64,000 nucleotides of DNA from the NCBI GenBank assembly GCA_008973525.1, contig WACJ01000224.1, positions 557,394 through 621,393 on the forward strand, read 5' to 3'. The position numbers and the translations under genes are program-made. The notes under the pieces are model-generated. The model saw only the letters and a list, made by a program, of their open reading frames with translations. It did not search any database and had not been told where the DNA came from. Shown here piece by piece: positions 11,170 to 20,489 of this stretch. The first letter of the stretch is position 1. Every line of letters starts with the position of its first letter. The stretch comes from Stenopsyche tienmushanensis. Lineage: Eukaryota; Arthropoda; Insecta; Trichoptera; Stenopsychidae.

Positions 11170-11660
11170 TTAGGTTGTCCCATAAGTTTCTTTCGCAAAT
11201 GAACACAGATCTAATCATAGCCATGGTTGAAGAAAACCCGCGATATACTGTTTGCGATATAGCTAACTAGTTAGAAATTCCACGAACATCCGTCTATAAT
11301 CATCTGACAAAATTGGGCTACATCAATCGTTCAGATGTGTGACTTCTTCATGAAAAAACTTACTCAAATAAACTTCAGCGTATTTCAACATACAATTTTC
11401 TTCTCCAACGACATAATAGCCAAACATTTTTGAAGAGACTTGTCACTGGAGAAGAAATTTAGATACTCTATGAGAATACTCAACGTAAACGGTCTTGGAC
11501 CAAGGGTACAGAAGCTTTAACTGTAGCTAAAACTGGCCTACATCCATAAAAAAGTTTTGCTATACATTTGGTGGGACTGAAAGGGGGTAGTTTATTATGA
11601 GTTACTTCAGCAAGGTGAAACGATAAATTCAACCAAATATTATTTCCAACTAGACAATAC
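11170..11660 (+). mobile_element. mariner element, truncated, plus strand
   Basis: The left end TTAGGTTGTCCCATAAGTTT follows TATA and has the form of a mariner terminal inverted repeat. After about 50 bases the plus strand reads as a mariner transposase. It shows an N-terminal HTH part (RYTVCDIAN and IPRTSVYNHLTKLGYI), then LLQRHNSQTFLKRLVTGEE, then RKRSWTKG and KTGLHP, and finally YYFQLDN-like residues. The first catalytic Asp of the VTGDEKW motif reads Glu (VTGEEI followed by a stop). The copy breaks off at about 11660, before the second and third catalytic Asp, and runs directly into the Penelope-like fragment. Dead. Confidence 0.8.
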
Positions 11661-11662
11661 AA

Positions 11663-11985
11663 AGGATCCGTCCAGTGCTGCCAGAGAGCGATGTCGGGCC
11701 ATTTTGCGCCGTCGCTTGTCTAAAGGTTGGTTGTACTGTCGAATTTTTAGACATGGTTCGTGTTGTTTTTAGCTTTGATAATATAGGAAGCCAAGCTCTG
11801 GGCACGCTAGTACCGCCATCTCTTCGGTTGATTGCGGAGTTTTTTCACTTTTCTATTTCTATCGCCTTGCTCACAATTCTATTCCCGAAGTTTTCGATAG
11901 TCGCTAAGGTCCCAGCAAAATCGATGTGGTGATCGTTCTTCATCACGTGTTCTGTTAGTGCCGATTTGTAGTCCAATTGCAAAAC
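11663..11985 (-). pseudogene. Penelope-like element remnant (GIY-YIG endonuclease C-terminal part)
   Basis: Read on the minus strand from about 11978, one frame with a single stop gives SALTEHVMKNDHHIDF, then NRIVSKAIEIEK, NRRDGG and AWLPIL, ending near 11780. This order (SAL-x-EH, H-x-ID, R-x2-x-EAIEI-x-K, N-x-DG and W-x-PxL) is what I know from the end of the GIY-YIG endonuclease region of Penelope-like retroelements. The single stop replaces a Trp-like position after EIEK. Neither the GIY-YIG motif itself nor the reverse transcriptase is present. It abuts the broken end of the mariner at about 11660, so one interrupted or replaced the other. The 85-codon plus-strand frame over the same DNA is a shadow. 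Confidence 0.65.
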
Positions 11986-11995
11986 CGCTTTCTGA

Positions 11996-12620
11996 TGCAA
12001 AAAACTTTCAGTTTAAGATAAGAAAAATACGATTTTTCCAGATACTGGGTACCTCATCATAGGTTTTAAATAAAAATGTTGACCTTGAGAGGACGAATCT
12101 GATTTTAAGACATAGTGAATGATATGGCGGAGCATGGTATTGCCGTAATGGAGTAATATAATAAATTGATGATAATCGTTTTTGTTAGTAAAAGATTACA
12201 GAAAGAAATATCCTGATACAAAAACATCAATGCTTGTATCCTGAATATATATGATTTTAATATTAAAAGGATATCCTTATTTGTAATCTAAGCACTAATT
12301 TTACATTTAAACGTTTTAGATTAATAATTAGTCAAGTTAGTCATTAACAGAGTGTTTTATTTTTTCAAATTAAAATTCAAACCTTGGTAGCAACCCCTTA
12401 ATATTATTTTATTTTTAAAATATTATATAAAAGTTGATTATTAATTCAATTGCTTATACTTTATAAGTTTATACATTTTTTCAAAGTAAAAACCGTTGCT
12501 TGTGAAATTAGGTCCTGCTGAGATATGTGTTGAACAAATTTCTGAAATAAAGGCGTCCAAAATAAAATAATTAAGGCCTATGTAAATTTTTGTCCCGCTG
12601 AAGTCATATATTAAGAAAAG
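11996..12620. other. AT-rich sequence, no gene recognised
   Basis: No coding or repeat structure seen. Confidence 0.4.
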
Positions 12621-12925
12621 CAAGCGGTACCCATGCCAGGGGCGCAGCCGTTTAATGAGGGAGCAGCATGCTGTGTCCCAATCTCTTGATAATGTGGGGA
12701 CACCTTATAATCTTTATCCCAACCTATAAACAAGGGTATGTAAATTAACAACAGTGTAACCCACGCTCTATGTACGGGAATAGAAGGCAAGGGCTCTCCA
12801 TAACTCTCAATTTAACCCTTTCCTTCTACATGCCTCCCGCGCTTCGAGGCACCAGCTCACGTACCGTGGACAGGGCTTTGTAGACAAGTGATTAAATCTG
12901 TCCTAGCTTAGAATTTGATCACGGT
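12621..12925. other. GC-richer block of unknown origin
   Basis: The composition shifts sharply to near-balanced GC over about 300 bases. Neither strand has an open frame above 50 codons with a recognisable motif. It could be the 3' untranslated part of a LINE, a fragment of another repeat, or a conserved non-coding element. Edges are abrupt, which favours an insertion. Confidence 0.35.
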
Positions 12926-13799
12926 TTGACATTATCAAACATTTTAGCGGCACTAAGATTCTGATGAATAATTACGAGTTCACAAGACACTTCGGCTCCA
13001 GAACCAGTGATCATTCTCGAAGAGATAACGACAAATGTCCTTCATAGTTAATTACTAATAAAAGTTTAGCTCAGATTATATCCCCAAAACGTATCAACTA
13101 TCAATATTTAAAATTTATTGCCGGAGACTCTTAAGATAACAAAATTAATATTTAAGATTATAAAGTCTTTCTTATTAAATATTTCTGCTGCCTGAAATAA
13201 TTCAATTTTAGGCATTCTTAAAAGCATGAAGTAAATTCCACTGTATTGCTGGCAACTTTAACAGAGATCTTACAATTTGTTTAAATAATATCTATGACCA
13301 CGAATATAACCATGAATACATGAACATATAAAAGTAATAACATTTTTTAGCAAGATGGAGATTTTTCGAAGAACATTCGAGAAGAAAATATAAATGATTT
13401 AATTGTCAGAACATGAACATTCACATAATGATATAAGTTTTCATCAGCCAAAGACATAGTTTGGTTATCATCTATGTTTCCGTGAAAATGTTTGAAAAAT
13501 TAAGCAATTTCATGCAATGTAGTATGTTTGAAATATAAAGAAATATTCAAATGTTATATGACATAAATTAGTGACCAAATGTTAATAGATCAGTAAACTT
13601 TTTTTGGAAAAGCCCACAACGTAAAAATATTTTATGGATCAAGTAGAAAATTTAAAAATATTTACATGGGTATTTTATTCATAAAGCAATAAATAAAGCA
13701 GGATTTTTTTTGACAAAATTTACGAATCTGCCAATATTAAAAGCAAGCGGCGGCTCAGATTTGGCTCGTGGGCCATAGTTTGCTCCCTATCATCTGAAT
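12926..13799. other. AT-rich sequence, no gene recognised
   Basis: No coding or repeat structure that I can support. Confidence 0.4.
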
Positions 13800-13802
13800 T
13801 AT

Positions 13803-13933
13803 AACAGTTTAGATCCTTGACCCTTATAAAGGTTTGCGTTAAATTCCAGTCTGTGGAAAAATATGCGTACCAGCAAATTTGAAAGATCAGAACTATTAAT
13901 ATTTTCAATCCAGATATACCCCGGTTTATTGGA
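13803..13933 (+). repeat. SINE fragment, copy D (plus strand, diverged)
   Basis: It aligns with the head-to-body part of the main SINE: GATCC-TGACCCTTATAAAGG, a worn B-box (GCGTTAAATTCC in place of GGGTTCAAATCC), CCAG-CTGTGGAAAAAT, CGTACCAGCAAATTTG and AATATTAATATTT-like body sequence. The A-box and the tail are missing. Divergence is much higher than in copies A, B and C, indicating an older insertion. Confidence 0.65.
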
Positions 13934-14245
13934 TAATAATAAATACTAAAGCGATTAGTAAAGGAAACACAAAATATAATAAAACTCTTCTTTCTAAATA
14001 AAAAAATCCTATCCGAATAATCTTATTCTTGTTTTACCACATATATAAGGCACATGAGAAACCATTAGATGAAAAACCCTTTCAATAGAAAAATATTTTA
14101 TGAAGACATACGATAACGGATAATCCATCTTAAAAAGAAGGAAAAAAATATTACAGAAAACTTAAGAAATATCGATTAATTTATAAAATATCGAACTTTA
14201 AATTGTTAAAGTTTTGTTTTTAAATACTGATATTTGTTTTCGTTC

Positions 14246-14335
14246 TTAACACTTTAACGACCGCTTACGTCACGTTGGCGTGAAATTCGAGCCGAGCGTT
14301 GGAGACCGCTCACGCCACGTTGGCGTGATTCGTCA
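14246..14335. repeat. GC-rich palindromic doublet after TTAA (piggyBac-like end?)
   Basis: TTAA (14246-14249) is followed by CACTTTAACGACCGC, then two copies of a GACCGCTxACGxCACGTTGGCGTGA unit about 50 bases apart. Each contains a palindrome, complete in the second copy (CACGCCA-CGT-TGGCGTG). TTAA next to a C-CCTTT-like end is the signature of piggyBac-type elements, and a similar terminus in the opposite orientation is at 37621-37642. No transposase or opposite end belonging to this one was found, so the class is an inference. Confidence 0.4.
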
Positions 14336-14633
14336 CACGCAACTTTACATACAAAAAAATGAATATTCCAATAATATTATGTTTTGGATTGTTATTTTAT
14401 ATTGCAGTATACATTCACAAAATATCGGTCCCGAATAAAAAACATACGTTTCTTCTTTTTTAATCAGAAGTCAGTAGCTTTTATATTTACGGTATTTTTC
14501 AATCGAATACTAAATTATTATCAACATTTTGTCCGAAAAATCGATGCAAAGTAGGGATAAATCATGCGTTAAATATTATACGTCGCTGGCATAGATTGTA
14601 AAGTAAATATCGGACCGCATTTATTAAAACTGA

Positions 14634-14990
14634 TTTTAAGAATTTTACCTTTCTAAAAAAATATTTCGTAAAAAAGGATGACAATCACTGCCCAGAAAAA
14701 AATCATATTTCCAGATTTACAATTATACGCAATCTAGGGACGATGGTAATATTTTGAGAATTTTATCTCCGTCTAAAAGTTGGTTGTGTGAAAAAAATGT
14801 TGGCAGCCCCTGTCTAGAAAAATTCCATATTTCGAGATTTACAACCGTACATAGCCTTATGGCATAAGGCTATGGGATTATTTTGAGAATTTAATCATTC
14901 TATAAAAGTTATATTTTCTTAACATTTCCCTTTTCAAATGTAAAAAAAGTTGCAACCCCTGTTCAAAAACAGCGATTTAATTATTTAAGG
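14634..14990. repeat. diverged tandem repeat, about three units of 118-129 bp
   Basis: The word TTTTxAGAATTTxxC recurs at 14634, 14752 and 14881. After each come a run of A/T, a GCAxCCCCTG- or CACTGCCC-like word, a CATATTTC word and AGATTTACAA in the same order in the first two units; the third unit keeps the GCAACCCCTG part. The second unit has a perfect 25-base palindrome (14850-14874, arms CATAGCCTTATG). The spacing grows from 118 to 129 bases where the palindrome sits. Confidence 0.65.
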
Positions 14991-15399
14991 TTCTAAAATA
15001 TAATAGGAACTTAATTTTTATTCAAGTCGGTTAAAAGGTTCAAATGTTATGCTAGATTTACAAAATCTATAGTTTTCAGTAAATTTTTTAAAAAACTTAC
15101 TGAAAACATTAAATCATTTTGGTGTTAAAACATATTTATGTCAAAAAAAAAATCAGTAAAATTTACGTAAACTATTATAGAAATATGGATCTAGTTCAGT
15201 TAGAAAGTTTATTGATAAATGAGAAATTCAAAATGAATTTCTTTAGGATAAAATGAAATAAATAAAATGGAAAGAGCTCTTATAATGAAACGATTAAGCC
15301 CAAAGGGAGGAAAAATGGAAAGGAAAATTACTGTAAAATATGAAAAAAAATCCTTTGGTATATAAATTCTATCAGGAAAGAAATACGTTTTTCCTTATT
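14991..15399. other. AT-rich sequence, no gene recognised
   Basis: A short local inverted repeat lies at about 15071-15107 (CAGTAAATTTTTTAAA...AACTTACTG type). Nothing else can be supported. Confidence 0.35.
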
Positions 15400-15770
15400 T
15401 CAGCTCAAAGTTTAATTGAAACCATGCATCTTAGCTTTGAACAGCTCCGATTCGTAATATTTAGGTGAATAAGTCAAAAGTTGAAGAACTTGGCGGGGAG
15501 GTGGGCTTATCGTATTCTCGGCTGCCTCCTTATTTGATAATATGGGTGTTAAGAGTATTGCAATGTCATTAGTAGCACCTGCGACCATGGTACCATCCTC
15601 TTTTGTCTCCCAGGACCTCCACGAAACCCCCGGTCCTCCAAGTTCCACATCCCACTAATGGTATCCCGTATCCGTCGACGGACCAGCCCTCAATAGCGAA
15701 GCAAGCGTGTAACGCTTAATTCACAGCCTTCCGCAGGCGACAATTACCTCAGCAAATATTTATGGAGGAA
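15400..15770. other. GC-richer block of unknown origin
   Basis: A 370-base block of near-balanced composition has a 78-codon minus-strand open frame without recognisable motifs. Its left part reads GCCTCCTTATTTG and its right part is rich in CCxCC words. As with the block at 12621-12925 it may be the untranslated end of a LINE or a conserved element. I cannot tell which. Confidence 0.3.
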
Positions 15771-16430
15771 ATAACTATGAGCAGCAATAAATGTGCTACC
15801 GTCACGCTTTTATACCTAACTATTAATTAATAAAAAGGATATTTTGCATAATATGAGTTTTTATGTAAATTTTCGCTATTCTCGCTGAAATTATGTTAAA
15901 ATAGCTCCAAGAAATTAATTAAGTTCACAATATAGAAGAAGTTCAAACTTCATTTAAATTAGTTCATACAGAAAGCGCACAAGTAAGCCCGCTCGCTACT
16001 TTTATATTGTCAGTTAAAATTGTTAAAGTTGCATAATATTAATACTCATGAAAACAATTTTAAGAATCGCAATGCAAAAAATGATTCCCAATTAGTACGA
16101 CAGCAATGAATAGATTTGACGCGATATGTTATTTGAATGGACTTTTTTTTAGTATTAAGTCAATGCCTTCAATTTACGTCAGTTCGTTAAGCAACGGTTG
16201 CGTTGATTATTGTGCTTAATTTGGCACTTCCTAAACGTGATCATAAAACGTAGTCGAAACCACTCGCTTTATCGAACAAGGTTTATTTGAGCGAAAGTCG
16301 ATCAACTCGTGTACTACATTATTCGGCTCATAGCACACTTAAAGCATATTATATTAAGTATTTAAGTTCTAAAATAGCTCTTTATCATATTTTTTGTTAC
16401 AAAAAAATAAACAATATATTTTTTCAATTA
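15771..16430. other. unique-looking sequence, no gene recognised
   Basis: AT-rich but with a better-balanced stretch at 16180-16340. No open frames or repeat ends. Confidence 0.35.
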
Positions 16431-16639
16431 GAGTAGAACCTCGATAATCTGGACCTAATTAGGAATAAAAGTAGTCCGGATAGCGAAAATCCGGATAATC
16501 AAAAATAATCACAATTGACAGGGAAGTATGATTTATTTTTATTTGTCCAGATTTATATATACATACTCATATAATAAATTGTTTTATTATAAAAGTCAGT
16601 CATCGATTTTTGCTTAAAGCTAGCTCTGTTTATAGAAGC

Positions 16640-16900
16640 TGCCAAATTGAGAATAATCTTAATATATAAGTTGTCCTGAACTATACTCTTCTTAGTTCTT
16701 AAACCATTTCATGGTGATGTCTAAACACTGAAAAGCTTCAGAATGTATAGAACCAATATTTTCCTCCTCGCAAATTTCTTCTTTTTTTTTCTCGATCTTG
16801 TTTTTCTAAGGCAGTTATATCTTTAATTATTTCCTCATCATTCAAAATTTGGAATCCAGAATCGTTTGCATTGCAATTTAATTAAGAAATTCGTCTATTA
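16640..16900 (-). pseudogene. Tigger/jerky-like transposase, C-terminal part
   Basis: On the minus strand near 16745-16690 the frame reads SEAFQCLDITMKWFKN. This matches the C-terminal SEA-x-LD-x-xxxWxE pattern of Tigger/jerky-like proteins, which follows the DDE domain. A further stretch (16860-16800) is frame-shifted and partly low complexity. It is the downstream half of the relic that continues at 19440-20345; the two halves were contiguous before the hAT insertion. Confidence 0.65.
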
Positions 16901-17522
16901 CTACTACTGGGTCTTGTAATAGTTGAAGGTGCTGGTCCTGGACCAACGCCTTCTTGATTTTGTAACTATGCCTTGTGTGGCGAGCATTTTGTTTAATGTT
17001 ATATATTGAGTTGATGTTTGAATTGTAATAACACATAGAAAATTTAAAAAATAGACATATAACATGAAAAATTAACAATTAACAGAAGAGATAAAACTAA
17101 AATAATTGACAGAAAAGATAGAACTAATGTAGTAACAGTAGAGATAGAACTAACATGAAGAAATTTAAGTTGGCTAGGAAATAATTAAAAGACTAATGAT
17201 AGTAACAATTATTTTTACTTTTTTAATTGTAAGCCTAGACCAGGGGTCGGCAACCTTTTGAATCGGAAGAGCCAAAAATTACAATTTACAAATTTCAAAG
17301 TGTTTAAAGAGCCACAAAAAATTTTCTTGCCAACAATAAATAGTACTCGCATAAATAAAGTTTTTTGATAAAAATAACTTATCTATTTATTCATATATAA
17401 GAAGTGTTTTTTAACAACAAATTAGATAATATATATGTGGTATTATTAGATAATTACTTAATTGCTGGACGGTCTTGGAAAACTCCTCGAAACAATGCTG
17501 TTGAAGAGAATCCAGCCAGGAA

Positions 17523-18407
17523 TTGAACGAAAACTGGCAGTATGACTTTAGACCGGGGCGATCCACGCTTGGAGCAATAAAACGTGTAACTGATATCATC
17601 CGAAAGGCGTGGAAAGGCTCGGTTAAACAAAGCAATTACGTTGTGATGGTCACACTGGACATCAAAAACACTTTCAATAGCGCAAACTGGGAGCTAATCG
17701 TGGGAGCCCTGGAGGAAAAATTTGAAGTTCCACAGTATGCGGTAGACCTCGTAAGCGATTATTTCAAAGACCGATATGTCCATCACAACGAAACGGACCT
17801 GACGAGAAGACTGGAGATGGGCGTCCCGCAGGGGTCCGTTTTGGAACCAACCCTCTGGAACGTACCCTACAACAGTGACCTAAACATGGCACTACCTGTA
17901 GGACCAGAACTCATTGCCTTTGCGGACGACGTCGCGCTGCTGGTGACGGCTCGGCATCCATGGGAAATGGAGGTGACGGGCAACGAAGCCCTCACCAGAA
18001 TTCGAACGTGGATGCGGGATAATCGCTTGCAGTTGGCGTCCGAAAAAACGGAGGCAATGATATGCAGCAGACGAGGAAGACCGAGAGTCGAGCAGCTTGT
18101 TATTGGAGGAAACGAGGTGGAATACAGCAAAACGCTGAGATACCTCGGGATCCTCATGGATAACAAGCTGACCTTTAGCAAACACATAGAAGAAACTGCG
18201 CAGAAGGTGGCCAGCGAGCTTGGACGGCTCATGCCCAACATTGGAGGGCCAAAGCCGTGCAGAAGACGTACCATAAACGAGGTAATATACTCAATCCTTC
18301 TGTACGGAGCCCCGATATGGCATGAGTCGCTCAGACGCGACACCAACAGAAAGAAGCTCGCCAGGTTCCAACGACAGGGACAGTGTCCGAAGACGCGGTG
18401 CTGGTGA
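17523..18407 (+). pseudogene. R1-clade reverse transcriptase (ORF2 middle part)
   Basis: The 294-codon open frame covers most of the RT domain: DFRPGRST (residues 8-15, following a one-base shift at about 17515), TLDIKNTFNS with the first catalytic Asp (44-53), GVPQGSVLEPTLWN (100-113), AFADDVALL with the catalytic Asp pair (132-140), and YLGI (207-210). RT copies the element RNA into DNA at the target site. The first ATG is internal; the real ORF2 would start far upstream and include an endonuclease that has been lost. The frame ends at 18405-18407 after a deletion that removed the stretch before SEDAVLVIAG, which is visible in the neighbouring frame. Relative to the copy at 30994-33568 it is a different family of the same clade. 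Confidence 0.9.
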
Positions 18408-18437
18408 TCGCTGGACCTCCAAGGAAAGAAGAGGGCC

Positions 18438-18920
18438 TTGGACTACGAAAATCCTAAAAATCGCAACGAACATGACCAGAAACTGAGGGAAGCCTGTCAA
18501 CGGAGATGGGATCAGTCCAGCAAGGGAAGATGGACCCATCGACTTATCCCGGTCATAAGTCGGTGGAGGGCCCGGGAACACAGTGAAACAACCTACCTCT
18601 TGACTCAGGTGCTCACTGGGCATAGATGCTTCGGTGCGTACCTGAAGCGGATTGGCAAAGAACCATCCGCAACGTTCCACCACTGCCAAGCGGAGGTCGA
18701 CGACACAGAGCACACCATCATTAGCTGTGAGGCTTGGGCACCCAAGAGAATACTGCTGAAACAAGCACTCGGGGTAGCCGAGCTCAACGTCGATAACATG
18801 GTCCACAGCATGATAGGAAGCAAGAAGAACTGGAACCTTTGGCGCAACTACGTAGAAGAGATTCTGAGCGCCAAAGAGGGGAGTGAGAGAGTGAGACGCA
18901 GAGCGCCTCTCCGACAATAG
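18438..18920 (+). pseudogene. R1-clade ORF2 C-terminal part with CCHC-like motif
   Basis: This is the continuation of ORF2, back in the original frame after two compensating shifts around 18380-18440. It includes SSKGRWTHRLIP, YLLTQVLTGHRCFGAYLKRI and a C-terminal zinc-knuckle-like HHCQAEVDDTEHTIISC. The normal first Cys appears as His (FHHC; the other R1 copy has CHHC), so the metal site may be damaged. It ends at residue 160 with a natural-looking stop, followed by the 3' untranslated region. The motif probably binds nucleic acid during target-primed reverse transcription. Confidence 0.85.
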
Positions 18921-19439
18921 AATAAGACCAATCTAAGGCCAGACTACCTGACCTCCTGAAGTAATGTGTAAAACAATATCAGGGGGCCAGAGAAGAACAA
19001 GGGAGGGGTTTAGTGGGTAGGAACGAGCTAATCGTTAATCCCACATTACCCAGAATGGGTGTCTTGCGAAGATTCCCCTCCCACAGAAAAAAATAAGAAG
19101 ATAATCATTTATTATTTAAGTAAAAAATTGAAACAATTTAACATTTACTTACAACGCTAACTTGTACTTCAATAACAAACAATTGAGCAAACAAATTCAA
19201 TGGGAGCAATGGTTTTGCATGGTTAAGTATAAAATTTCGTTATTTGTGTATGGAACTAAAGAGCCGCAGCTTCAAACCCAAAGAGCCGCACGTGGCTCGC
19301 GAGCCGCTGGTTGCCGACCCCTGGCCTAGACTAAACTAAACTAAAATAAACTATGGTATGCTATGCTAGACTGTACATGACAGGTTATATATACATAATT
19401 ATACACGTTTTGAAGATTTTATACACAATTTATACAAGC

Positions 19440-20345
19440 GAATGAAGAAATATCTAGGATGCATCGAGAGAAGGGGGATGATAAACTGTCGGTGCTTCAG
19501 TTGTGGGAAAGGTGAGTAGTCATCCGTTACCTTTTTTGGGGTACCGATAGGTCTGATTTTTCTGTTGAAATTACAGTTCAGTTCAGTTACAGTACGGCTC
19601 TGGGTCTCATTATCCAGCTGCTCGAGTATGAGGGGAGAGGAATTTGATGATTGGATTTTGAACTACAGAAAGGGAATTAAAAAAGTTAGAGAAGAGTTTG
19701 ACAATGTGGTTTTTTAGAAGGGGAATGTCAGTTTCAAAGTAGAGTTGGAGTTGCACGAAAAATCGTCAACTTTTCGTGCAAACATTCAATTCGCCTATTG
19801 CTTCAGGAATGTCTCCTTTATCAGATTTTACTACGTTACTGGAATTCACTAAAGATATTTTCAAAATTTTGTTTCATGATGTTTTAAAAGTTGACACATC
19901 TAACAAATTCCAACTATCTGCTGCGACGTAGCAACAATCTTTTAAATTGATTTTCTCATGGAAGCTGATAACTGTTTCTCCCTTAATTTCATCTACTAGC
20001 AATAATTTTCGAAGCATCTGATTTTATCATTTTGAATGATTCAATTACACCCTGATTCGTCGGTAGTATTACCGACGTGCCATTTGGTGGAAGAAATTTT
20101 ACCGTAAACATTTCATCGATCTGTTTTAAACTTAGGCACGATTCATTGTCTAATAATAAAAATATTATTCTTCTTTTATCTATGGAATTTTGATATTATT
20201 TCACTTCTGATATAAACTGTTTTTCATACCATCGATTAAAAGCTTCATCATTCATCAAGATTTTTTTAATGATCATATTCAACCGAAAGACTTTTGATAT
20301 TTTTAAAGCATTTGGAGCTCTTTGATTTTTCAATGACAAGCAAAG
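19440..20345 (-). pseudogene. Tigger/CENP-B-like transposase, DDE core part
   Basis: On the minus strand, from about 20340: a KxRLPLLVI-like start to the core (CLCLSLKNQRAPNALK in one frame); then EAFNRWYEKQFISEVK; then RRIIFLLLDNES (second catalytic Asp, LLLDN); then FLPPNGTSVILPTNQGVIES, matching the PPN-TSxIQPxDQGVI block; and SFKMIK. Further downstream are VISFHEKINLKDCCYVAADSWN and DIPEAIGELN. Stops are few in the block from LLLDN to QGVI. Although broken, this is the best-preserved Tigger core in the window. Confidence 0.85.
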
Positions 20346-20394
20346 GCAGTCTGTGTTTGTTTACTACATTTGTATACAACATTATAATGACACG

Positions 20395-20462
20395 TTAATT
20401 TAAAGGTGAAATTTTGGATATTTTTTCAAAATGTTGAAAAAACCCAATCTAAAGAATCTATG
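20395..20462 (-). repeat. fragment of the ACAGGGTG repeat family
   Basis: GGTGAAATTTTGGATATTTT and CAAAATGTTG match, in reverse complement, the repeat at 8989-9420 (about positions 9080-9115). It is a short piece between the Tigger-like and mariner relics. Confidence 0.5.
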
Positions 20463-20489
20463 TATGAAATGTAGCAAAATACCACCTTA

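Larger units (their letters stand above)
17464..19090 (+). mobile_element. R1-clade LINE, 5'-truncated, GC-rich
   Basis: The insert is about half G+C against a very AT-rich background. It starts inside ORF2 at LLDGLGKLLE (from 17465) and runs through the reverse transcriptase, the C-terminal zinc-knuckle-like motif and a 3' untranslated region. The 3' part has GGGAGGGGTTTAGTGGG near 19005, and the element ends in an A-rich tail at about 19083-19095. AGATAAT occurs on both sides (near 17449 and 19096) and may be part of the target duplication, but the exact border is uncertain. It sits inside the hAT MITE, making it the youngest layer of the nest. Confidence 0.85.
17241..19323. mobile_element. 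hAT MITE with exact 8-bp target duplication, carrying a LINE insert
   Basis: The ends CAGGGGTCGGCAACC and, reverse-complemented, CAGGGGTCGGCAACCAG are near-identical hAT-type terminal inverted repeats. They are flanked by an exact 8-bp repeat GCCTAGAC (17233-17240 and 19324-19331), the hAT signature. Subterminal GAGCC words (AAGAGCCAAAAA on the left; several AGAGCCGC and GAGCCGC on the right) are internal repeats typical of such MITEs. Removing the R1-clade insert (about 17464-19090) leaves about 460 bases with no coding capacity, so the element is non-autonomous. Confidence 0.9.
16431..20345 (-). mobile_element. Tigger/pogo-like DNA transposon split by a later insertion
   Basis: The transposase reads on the minus strand, and its C-terminal end lies towards 16431, where a pogo-type terminus GAGTAGAACCTCGATAATC begins directly after TA (16429-16430). 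The coding relic is in two blocks, 19440-20345 and 16640-16900. They are in the correct order and are separated by the hAT element at 17241-19323, whose 8-bp target duplication shows it inserted into this transposon. The 5' end (higher coordinates) is lost beyond about 20345, where unrelated repeat sequence follows. Without the insert the remaining copy is about 1.8 kb. Confidence 0.8.

Noticed and set aside
17867..18346. Long minus-strand frames (159, 208 and 97 codons) opposite the R1-clade LINE
   Set aside because: They are shadows of the GC-rich reverse transcriptase frame on the plus strand.
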